From: Sorangium sp025924095
Lineage (GTDB): Bacteria; Myxococcota_A; Polyangia; Polyangiales; Polyangiaceae
Direction of reading: 5' to 3'
DNA: 64,000 nt
Assembly: GCF_051521505.1 (NCBI RefSeq)
Contig: NZ_CP150356.1
Span: 5,828,001-5,892,000 of the forward strand
Position numbers and translations under genes: made by a program. Shown piece by piece: positions 29,025 to 36,502 of this stretch. Positions within the stretch are counted from its first letter, which is position 1; each line of letters opens with the position of its first letter. The notes below the pieces were generated by a model, which ran no database searches, was not told where the DNA came from, and worked only from the letters and a program-made list of their open reading frames with translations.

Positions 29025-30827
29025 ATGTTGCGAGCTCGAATGGAACCGGACCTCTCCCCTCGCTTCGAGCGGTGGCTCTGCCACCCTCGCTTCTTCAAGG
29101 CCGTCTTGCTCCTCGCGCTCGCCCTGGCGGCGTCCACCATCACGCTCGCCTTCTACAGCGATGACTATATTCTGCTGTGCTATCTCGCGGAGCTGATCCC
29201 CGGCTCGCCGCCCTGGTACGATCTCTACAACTTCTTCAGCGGCGACCCGCACCGGACGCAGGCGAACATCGCCCTCACCGGGTTGCCGTGGTGGACCGAT
29301 CCCGAGCTCAGGCTCCACCTCGTCCGCCCCCTGGCGAGCGCGCTGTTCACGCTCGAGAACGCCGTCTTCGGCCGCGCCCCGCTCGGGTACCACCTCGTCT
29401 CCATCGCGCTGTATGTCGCCCTGGTCGCGGCCGCCGGCAGGCTGTTTCTGCGGGTGCTCCCGGGCGCGACCGCGGCGCTCGCGCTGCTCATCTTCGCGGT
29501 GAGCGCGAGCCACATGCACTCGGCCGGCTGGATCGCCTGCCAGCACCTCTTGCTCGCGGCGCTCTCGGTGGTGCTCGGGCTCTCGGCCTATCTCCGCTAC
29601 CGCGAGGAGGGGTGGCGCCCGGGGCGGTACCTGGGCCCGCTCGGGCTCGGGATCGGGCTCCTGGGCGGCGAGGCGGCGCTCGGCGGGGCAGCGTACTGGA
29701 TCGCCTACCAGCTCGCCGGCCCCGTGCCGCCGGGCCGCTCGGCCGGCTGGCGCGCCCGGGCAGCGGCTGCGCTCCCGGTGCTCGGTCTCCTCGTGTACTT
29801 CGCCGCCTACAAGGCGGCCGGCGGCGGCGCCGCGCACACCGGCGGTTACGTCGACCCGCTCGCCGATCCGCTCAGGTTCGTGGCCACGGCGGCGGTGCGC
29901 CTGCCGGTCCTGCTCGGCAACGCCATCGTGACCGTGCCCGCCGACTTCTCGACCGCGTTCCCCAAAGGCCCCTTCGTCGTCATCGGCCTCGCGGCGACCG
30001 CCGGCGCCGCCCTGCTCTACCGCGCTTGCCTCCCGGCGATCCCCGAGCGCGAGCGCGCCGCCCTGCGCTGGCTCGTCCCCGGGGCGCTCCTCGCGTTCGT
30101 CACGTGCCTCGGCGGCTTCCCCGGGTCGCGCCTCCTGCTGCTCCCGAACCTCGGGATCGCGCCGCTCCTCGCCGTCCTCATCGTGCGCGGGCTCCGCCGC
30201 GGTCCATCGCACGGGCCCGCGTCGTGGCCCCGCCGCGCAGGCGCGGGGTTTCTCGGCGTCGTGCACGTCGCGCTCGCGCCGCCGATGTTCCTCCTCGCCA
30301 CCGCCTCGAGCGCGGACATCGCGCGGAAGCTCGAGGACGTCGCGCGCACCGCGGAGATCGGGGCGCCGCCCCACAAGCGGGTCTTCATCGCCGCCTCCTC
30401 GGATCCCATGGCATCCATATATCCTCAGACGATCATCGCCCTGGAGTCGCCCGACGCCATCTCCTGCTGGGCGATGCTCTCGATGACCAAGGCCTCACAC
30501 CGCCTCACGCGCACCGGCGAATCGTCGTTCACCCTCGCGCCCATCGGTCAGACGATGCTGACAGGAGCGTTCGAGAGCCTCTACCGCGCGCCGGAGGCGC
30601 CGATCCAGCCGGGCTACGAGATCCGCCAGTGCGGCGGCACGATCCGGGTCGCGGAGGTCGAGGACGGGAAGCCCACGCGGCTCGAGATCGATCTGGGCGC
30701 GCCGCTCGAGGATCCAGGGCTCGTGCTCCTGGCATGGCGCGACGGGAAGCTCCGCCGCGTCTCGCCGCCCGCGGTCGGCGAGACGATCGAGCTCCCGTGG
30801 TCGCCGGGGCCGCTCGGGCTCTTCTGA
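29025..30827 (+). CDS. Multi-pass membrane protein, possibly a GT-C-type glycosyltransferase
   Basis: 600 residues (ATG 29025; a second ATG at 29040 is equally possible). A short N-terminal helix is followed by a first exoplasmic loop starting YSDDYILL, then about ten hydrophobic segments up to residue 425. A roughly 170-residue soluble C-terminal domain follows, containing KRVFIAASSDPMASIYPQ. The Asp pair in the first loop after the first membrane segment, and the overall layout, resemble GT-C enzymes that use lipid-linked sugars. The resemblance is architectural, not a motif match. Confidence 0.6.
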   Translation: MLRARMEPDLSPRFERWLCHPRFFKAVLLLALALAASTITLAFYSDDYILLCYLAELIPGSPPWYDLYNFFSGDPHRTQANIALTGLPWWTDPELRLHLVRPLASALFTLENAVFGRAPLGYHLVSIALYVALVAAAGRLFLRVLPGATAALALLIFAVSASHMHSAGWIACQHLLLAALSVVLGLSAYLRYREEGWRPGRYLGPLGLGIGLLGGEAALGGAAYWIAYQLAGPVPPGRSAGWRARAAAALPVLGLLVYFAAYKAAGGGAAHTGGYVDPLADPLRFVATAAVRLPVLLGNAIVTVPADFSTAFPKGPFVVIGLAATAGAALLYRACLPAIPERERAALRWLVPGALLAFVTCLGGFPGSRLLLLPNLGIAPLLAVLIVRGLRRGPSHGPASWPRRAGAGFLGVVHVALAPPMFLLATASSADIARKLEDVARTAEIGAPPHKRVFIAASSDPMASIYPQTIIALESPDAISCWAMLSMTKASHRLTRTGESSFTLAPIGQTMLTGAFESLYRAPEAPIQPGYEIRQCGGTIRVAEVEDGKPTRLEIDLGAPLEDPGLVLLAWRDGKLRRVSPPAVGETIELPWSPGPLGLF

Positions 30828-31011
30828 GCGACGTCCGGGCCCCCTGGACCCGGCGGCGTCCGTGGCGGCCGCGGCGCCGTCGTGGAGCCCGCCGGCGGCA
30901 GACCGCTCCACGGATTTTCCTGCTGAAAGCTCTGCTCCAGTATAGTGCTGAAGCGGTCCGCTCGGTCCTCGTGTCCGTGGCTCCTCCATCGCCCCAAGGA
31001 GATATGTCGGA

Positions 31012-31947
31012 ATGCAGAAGCGACGCCCTTCGCCCCTCGGTAGTGGCCAAGCGGAGGGCGAGCCCCTGGCGCGCCCGCCCCACCCGGCCACCGTTGTCCA
31101 GCGGCGCGAGCGCCCGTCCCCGGCGGCGCGCCCGCCCCACCCGGCCACCGTTGTCCAGCGGCGCGAGCGCCCGCTCCCGGCGGCGCGCCCGCCCCACCCG
31201 GCCACCGTTGTCCAGCGGTCATCGTCGTCGGCCGTCCCACCGAAGGGCCTCGCGACCGGAGCCACTCGTACCCTGCAACGCATGCAACAACCGGTGCCTG
31301 TTCGGGTGTTCGTCTACGATAAGACCAACACCAAGAGAAAGGATGAGGAAGCCGATCCGTCGTACGATTGCCGCTATCTCGTGTCCTCGGGCGCCAATGA
31401 CCACATCTTCGGCGTCGCCGATCTCGGTGAGATGGACGTCCGCTTGCGTACCATCACACAGCCGATCGAGTACCTCACGATCTGCGGCCACGGCGCGAAG
31501 GGCATCCTGGGCGTGGGCTCAGGCTCAGCCTACGATTATAGCCCTGGCAAGGACATCTGCGTCGACGCGCTGGGTGACATCCAGGCTCTGCTGACGACGC
31601 TGGCGGCTCAGCTCGCACCCAACGCTTACATCTTCCTCGTCGGATGCCACGTCGGCGGCGGGAAGAGCGGGGAGAGGCTGCTGTGCCAGCTCTCGCAGCA
31701 GCTACCCGGGCGAAAGATCCTGGCGTCGTCGCTGTACCTGAAGCCGGAGGCGTACAAGCACAAAAAAGACGGCTCCTTCACCGTGTATACAGCGGGCGGC
31801 ATGAACCTGAAGAAGGGGAAGGAGGTCACGAGCAACGACCTGACGTGCGGGGTCAACGGCGAGATCGACCTTGACGCGCTTCCTTCGGAGGAGGAGCTCG
31901 GCTTCCTGATGCGCTGGAAGGCGAACCAGAAGGCCAAGCAACATTGA
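31012..31947 (+). CDS. Predicted clan-CD (caspase-fold-like) cysteine peptidase with N-terminal tandem repeats
   Basis: 311 residues; AAGGAG lies 10 bases before ATG 31012. Residues 20-70 are three copies of a 19-residue unit (ARPPHPATVVQRRERPSPA and variants). A Ser-rich linker leads to a domain of about 210 residues. IEYLTICGHGAKG (His160-Gly161) and NAYIFLVGCHVGGG (Cys212), each after a hydrophobic strand, fit the H-G and (A/G)-C dyad of clan CD peptidases and related DUF4347-like domains. There is no signal peptide. Pro/His/Val-Gln repeats of this kind precede variable domains in other myxobacterial proteins, possibly as delivery tags for a contractile injection system. That link and the peptidase activity are inferences. 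Confidence 0.65.
   Translation: MQKRRPSPLGSGQAEGEPLARPPHPATVVQRRERPSPAARPPHPATVVQRRERPLPAARPPHPATVVQRSSSSAVPPKGLATGATRTLQRMQQPVPVRVFVYDKTNTKRKDEEADPSYDCRYLVSSGANDHIFGVADLGEMDVRLRTITQPIEYLTICGHGAKGILGVGSGSAYDYSPGKDICVDALGDIQALLTTLAAQLAPNAYIFLVGCHVGGGKSGERLLCQLSQQLPGRKILASSLYLKPEAYKHKKDGSFTVYTAGGMNLKKGKEVTSNDLTCGVNGEIDLDALPSEEELGFLMRWKANQKAKQH
31068..31218 (+). repeat. Tandem 57-bp repeat, three copies
   Basis: Copies begin at 31068, 31125 and 31182. The first two are nearly identical; the third is cut short after the VVQR codons. The period of 57 bp keeps the reading frame, so copy number could vary without destroying the protein. Near identity at DNA level suggests recent expansion. Confidence 0.9.
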
Positions 31948-32584
31948 CTCTTCGGCCTCTGGAGCTGGCGCGGGGTGACACTGTCTGGAGCTGGAGCGCT
32001 GATCACGTTGAAATCCCGCGGAGATCGACGCACGACCGGCGGCGCGTCGCCTCGGGCAGGTCCAGCGGGCCCGGACCAAGATGAATCTCCTGCACGAGGT
32101 CCATGACAGTTATGCATTGGAGTCATGCCTTCCGATGCTCCATGGATGCGGGGCATCCGACCTCTGCGGTAGAGAGGTCCGCGCAGGGCGCCGCCGGCCG
32201 TCGCGGGCGTCATGTTCATCCATCGTCGCACACTGCCGAGGCACGCAGCACGACGCACGTGGCGCGCGGTGGCAGAGACAGCAGCTCCCCCGGCGCCGGC
32301 TGCGCGTCGAGCACGCCTCCCGAGCGGCCGGTCCGGCCTCCCTTCGCGGCGGCAGCGCCTGCGGGTGCCCTCGTATCCCATCACCGATTCGTCATGTCGT
32401 TCCGAAAACAGTTTTGAGAAGCTTTCTGAAGCGTTGAGTTCTTGCTCCAGGCATCGATGAGGCATTGACGGGCGCGCACCACGCCCCTCTCGTACGGCGA
32501 CGCACGAGAGCGCCCGGAGCAGGCCCTCCAGCGCGGTGCACGGCAAGCGAGCACCGCGCAACGGCAACAAGGAGATCGATTGAC
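31948..32584. other. Intergenic stretch, nothing recognised
   Basis: 637 bp between co-directional genes. Composition is lower in GC than the neighbouring genes. Short frames on both strands show no protein-like pattern. The promoter of the cytochrome-like gene should lie in the right-hand part; AAGGAG at 32570 is its ribosome site. Confidence 0.45.
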
Positions 32585-34162
32585 ATGTCATTCCCGAAAC
32601 CCGGGTTCTTGTCCCTTGGCTCGGCGATCGCAACTGTCTTGCTCACCTCCTGCGCCGCTCCCGAGCCCGGGGGCGGCGCCGAGCGCCATGGATCCGTGTC
32701 GAGCGCGCTCACCGCGCAGGACCGGCTCGCCGCATGCGACCAGGATCCGCGCGTGATCGCCGGGCTCGTGTCCGCGGAGGTCTGCGCGGGAGCGGACATC
32801 TTCTTCCGCGAGACGTTCGAGGGCAACGGCCGCACCTGCGGCACCTGCCATCCGGTCGCGAACAACTACACGATCGACGTTCCCTTCATCACGGCGCTCG
32901 ACGCGAGCAACCCGAGCGATCCGCTGTTCGTCTTCGAGCACGACGCCGCCCTCGCCGGGCTCGAGACCTTCGAGCTCCGGACGCTGGGGCTGATCCTCGA
33001 GAACGTCGACGGGTTCGAGGACCTCGACAACAAGTTCACGATGCGGGCGGTCCCCCACATCTTCTCCATGGCGACGAGCATCACCCCTGATCCGGTGGAC
33101 GGGACGGCGGTCCCGCCGGTCCATCGCACGGGCTGGTCGGGCGACGGCGCGCCCGGCGACGGCTCGCTCCGCTCGTTCCTCACCGGCGCGATCACCCAGC
33201 ATTTCCCGAAGGATCTCAGCCGCCAGCCGGGGGTGTCGTTCCGGCTCTCGACCGAGGAGGAGCTCGATCTCACGCTGGCGTTCCAGAGGAGCGTCGGCCG
33301 GACGAACGATCTCGACCTCACGCAGGTGAACCTCTTCGATTCCCAAGCGAACGACGGGCGGCAGGCGTTCCTCGACCCGCAGCGGGGTCGTTGCAACGTG
33401 TGCCACACCAACGCGGGCGCGAACCACCTGGACTCGGGGTTGAACCGCAACCTGGACACGGGGACCCGCAAGGCCCCCGCGAGCGGCACCATCGGGGCGT
33501 TCGACGGCGGGTTCGGCGGGCTGGGGCAGGCCGCGCCCAACCTCGACGCCGTGGACGCCGGGTTCCTCAACGCGTACGGCGACGGCACGTTCAGCCCGCC
33601 GCCCCTCATCGAGGCCGCGGATACGCCGCCGTTCTTCCACACCAACGCCTTCGGGAACACGATCGAGGACGGGATCTCCTTCTACACCACCCCGAACTTC
33701 TTCCCCAACTCGCCGGCGGGCCTGGAGCTGGAGGCGCGGTTCGGCACCCCGATCGTCTTCAACGGCGACGACATCGTGAAGATGGGCCGGTTCCTCCGCG
33801 TCCTCAACGCCGCCTTCAACCTCGACATCGCGAAGCAGCGCTTGCAGGCGGCCCAGACGCTCGCCAACCAGTTCCATGACACGCGGGCGGACATCCAGCT
33901 TCGCCTGATGGAGCTCGCGGAGGTGGAGCTCGACGACGCGCTGGAGGTCCTCGGCGTGCCGGCCCCGAACCCCCCGCTGCACGCGATCTCCCAGAATCAC
34001 CTGCAGCAGGCGAAGGGCGAGATCGCGGCCGGCCTCGCGGCCGCCACCTGGTCGCAGCGCCAGAACCGGATCTCGAACGCCCTGTCGCGTGTGATGAACG
34101 CGCGAGACCAGTTCGGCTCGAACATCAACTACCAGCTCGGCCAGGGCACCCTGATGTACTAG
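32585..34162 (+). CDS. Di-haem cytochrome c peroxidase-like lipoprotein
   Basis: 525 residues, ATG 32585. The signal peptide ends in LLTSC (lipobox), then an acidic/polar leader with SSALTAQD. Two c-type haem sites are present: CGTCH at 85-89 and CNVCH at about 270-274, spaced like the two haem domains of the MauG/cytochrome c peroxidase superfamily. RKAPASGTIGAFDGGFGGLG and the long helical C-terminus (residues 400-525) are extra. It would act in the periplasm or on the cell surface in electron transfer or peroxide use. No partner redox genes adjoin it. Confidence 0.8.
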   Translation: MSFPKPGFLSLGSAIATVLLTSCAAPEPGGGAERHGSVSSALTAQDRLAACDQDPRVIAGLVSAEVCAGADIFFRETFEGNGRTCGTCHPVANNYTIDVPFITALDASNPSDPLFVFEHDAALAGLETFELRTLGLILENVDGFEDLDNKFTMRAVPHIFSMATSITPDPVDGTAVPPVHRTGWSGDGAPGDGSLRSFLTGAITQHFPKDLSRQPGVSFRLSTEEELDLTLAFQRSVGRTNDLDLTQVNLFDSQANDGRQAFLDPQRGRCNVCHTNAGANHLDSGLNRNLDTGTRKAPASGTIGAFDGGFGGLGQAAPNLDAVDAGFLNAYGDGTFSPPPLIEAADTPPFFHTNAFGNTIEDGISFYTTPNFFPNSPAGLELEARFGTPIVFNGDDIVKMGRFLRVLNAAFNLDIAKQRLQAAQTLANQFHDTRADIQLRLMELAEVELDDALEVLGVPAPNPPLHAISQNHLQQAKGEIAAGLAAATWSQRQNRISNALSRVMNARDQFGSNINYQLGQGTLMY

Positions 34163-34720
34163 CCAGGCGTCTGGACGCATGGACGTCTGGACGTCCTCCA
34201 CCGTCTGTCTTATCTGTTCAGTCTGGAGCTCCATCGATTGCTCTTGATCTGGCGAAGCATTGGTGGACCCGAGCACGTTCCCCGTGGCCCTCCCGGAGAT
34301 CCCGAGCTCACCCATGGCTCGGTTCGCGCCCGTGGCGATCGGCGCAAAGAAGCCGTTGAGGGACTTCAGCAACACCGAGATCTGCATCGATCGGGGAACG
34401 ACGCCAAGCTGCCGTGGAAACCCCTGTGGCCAGGATCCATCCTCGGAGACCGCGATCCTTGTACGTGGTTGGCGGCTCCTCAGCCGCGAGGTGAGCACGA
34501 CGCCACGGACGCTGACCCGCGCCGACCTCGTTCGTGGACCCCTGCATCTCCTCGCGGCTCTCCCACGAGCGCTTCCACGCGCCCGATGATCAGGAGTCGG
34601 TGCCTGCAGGGTTCGATCGAGCCCGGTCTCTTCGCTGATCACCCGTTCCGCATGGCTCGACACCTGGGCGGCGCGCAGGACGCCGACCACGCCGTTCCTT
34701 TGAGGTGTACTCTCCCGGAC
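34163..34720. other. Intergenic stretch with a possible coding remnant on the minus strand
   Basis: 558 bp. On the minus strand, from ATG 34387 to about 34250, codons show very high G/C at the third position and a balanced composition (start MQISVLLKSLNGFF), as in real genes here. The signal then fades and the frame runs on into the antisense of the cytochrome gene. No ribosome site precedes it. It may be the 5' remnant of a lost gene. The plus strand holds nothing recognisable. Confidence 0.3.
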
Positions 34721-36304
34721 ATGCAACCACTCCGGATGGCTTCTCTGACCCTTCCCTTTGCCCTCCTCGGGCTCGCCGCTTGCGGCGACGGCGCGGCGCC
34801 CCCGGGGCCCACGACCAGCACCCAGGCCACGACAAGCTCCAGCGGCGCCGGTGGGGACGGCAGCACGAGCAGCTCCTCGGCGGGCGGAGACGGCGGCGCG
34901 GGCGGAGACGGCCTCACGAGCAGCTCGTCGGCGGGCGGCTCCGGCGGCGCGGGCGGGGACGGCGGCTCCGGCGGCGTCGTGCAGCCTGATGTCCTGGAGC
35001 AGCTCCGGGAGCTCCCCGGCGTCACGAACGTGGTCGAGGAGCGCTCGGCCCTCGACGACTATCGCTTCTTCCTCATCGATTTCGACCAGCCCATCGATCA
35101 CGCCGATCCGGCGGGACAGCACTTCTCGCAGCGCCTCGCGCTACACCACCGCGATGCCGGCGCTCCCTTGGTGCTCGCCAACTCGGGGTATTTCCTGATG
35201 GTGTCTTCAGAGTACCAGTACATCGATGAGCCGACCGGGCTGCTCGGTGGGAATCAGCTCAACATCGAGCACCGTTATTTCACTCCGTCGCGCCCTGAGC
35301 CGGCGGACTGGACGAGGCTCAACATCGAGCAGGCAGCCGCCGACCAGCACAGCATCTCCGAGGCATTTCACGCGCTTTACACCGGCCCCTGGATCTCGAC
35401 CGGCGCCAGCAAGGGAGGGATGACCTCCGTGTATCATCACCGCTTCTACCCCGAGGACGTGGACGGCACCGTGGCGTATGTCGCGCCACACAGCAACTCC
35501 GTCGCGGACCCGCGGTACGTCGACTTCCTCAACGAGGTCGGCGACGCCGGCTGCCGGCAAGCCCTGAGAGACTTCCAGCGCGAGGCGCTGCTCCGGCGCG
35601 ACGCCATGCTCGCGCGCATGGCCAAGCAAGCGACGGTAGTAGGGATCACCTATGACCTCTTCGGGCTCGACGCGACCCTCGAGAGCATTACCATCAGCCT
35701 GGCGTTCGGGTTCTGGCAGTCCCAGGGGCAAGATCGCTGCGCCGACATCCCCTCGCAAGAGGCCTCCGACAACTCTGTCTGGAGCTTCCTCGACGAGATC
35801 GGCTCGCCGTTCGCCGCGTCCGATGACTTCATCCTCGCCCTGGAGCCCTACTACTGGCAAGCCTACACGCAGCTCGGCGCGCCGGCGATCGACACGTCCT
35901 ACTTCGAAGATCTCCTGCTCTTCGACTGGGAAACCGTCGACGATCTGCCCAGCGTCCCCATCGAGCCGGAGTTCGACCCGGCGCCGATGCAGGACATCTC
36001 CGCCTGGCTGGCGACGGAGGGGGAGCGGATCCTCTTCATCTACGGGGAGACGGATCCCTGGACCGCCGGCGCCTTCGAGCTCGGCGGCGCGCGAGACTCG
36101 TACAAGCTCGTCATGCCAGGCGGCAACCACAGCGCGAATATCTACGGCCTCGTCGCTGCAGATCAGCAGACCGCGCTCACCGCGCTGGAGACCTGGACCG
36201 GCGTGAGCCCGCGCTCCCCGAGCGGCCTCCGGCGCTCCAGGCCGACGCCGCTGCCGCCGTCCCTCCAGCTGCTGCATCGCCTGCACCGCCGCTCCCACCG
36301 CTGA
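34721..36304 (+). CDS. Secreted S37-like (tripeptidyl aminopeptidase) serine peptidase
   Basis: 527 residues from ATG 34721 (a second ATG lies five codons on). The signal peptide ends in LGLAACGDG, followed by a Gly/Ser linker built of two near copies of TSSSSAGG(D/S)GGAGGDG. The catalytic domain matches peptidase family S37: YRFFLIDFDQPIDH at its start, NQLNIEHRYF, and WISTGASKGGMTSVYHHRFYP with nucleophile Ser about 230, then VAYVAPHSN. ILFIYGETDPWTAGAF supplies the acid and GGNHSANI the His. It removes short peptides from protein N-termini outside the cell. The C-terminal 25 residues are unusually basic. Confidence 0.85.
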   Translation: MQPLRMASLTLPFALLGLAACGDGAAPPGPTTSTQATTSSSGAGGDGSTSSSSAGGDGGAGGDGLTSSSSAGGSGGAGGDGGSGGVVQPDVLEQLRELPGVTNVVEERSALDDYRFFLIDFDQPIDHADPAGQHFSQRLALHHRDAGAPLVLANSGYFLMVSSEYQYIDEPTGLLGGNQLNIEHRYFTPSRPEPADWTRLNIEQAAADQHSISEAFHALYTGPWISTGASKGGMTSVYHHRFYPEDVDGTVAYVAPHSNSVADPRYVDFLNEVGDAGCRQALRDFQREALLRRDAMLARMAKQATVVGITYDLFGLDATLESITISLAFGFWQSQGQDRCADIPSQEASDNSVWSFLDEIGSPFAASDDFILALEPYYWQAYTQLGAPAIDTSYFEDLLLFDWETVDDLPSVPIEPEFDPAPMQDISAWLATEGERILFIYGETDPWTAGAFELGGARDSYKLVMPGGNHSANIYGLVAADQQTALTALETWTGVSPRSPSGLRRSRPTPLPPSLQLLHRLHRRSHR

Positions 36305-36502
36305 TCGCGGCCAAGGTGAGATTCCCCCCTCCGGCTCTGCGCGTGAGAACGATGCGGCTCACCGCGATCGCGGACGTGCCCGCACGCGTCGCGCGTCGCT
36401 CAAGAATTGAACGACCCTTGCCCCCAACGCCTAGCCGGGCGGCCTCGACACACGTGGAACACCATGGCATGATGCGTGCCGTGGCGAACGTGGAGGGACG
36501 TG

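Noticed and set aside
32588..35122. Minus-strand open frame across the cytochrome and S37 genes
   Set aside because: Mostly antisense of two well-supported genes; only the gap portion near 34250-34387 was kept as a weak remnant.
34721..36304. Possible frameshift near the 3' end of the S37-like gene because of its basic tail
   Set aside because: The called frame keeps nearly 100% G/C at third positions to its stop, so the tail is probably real.
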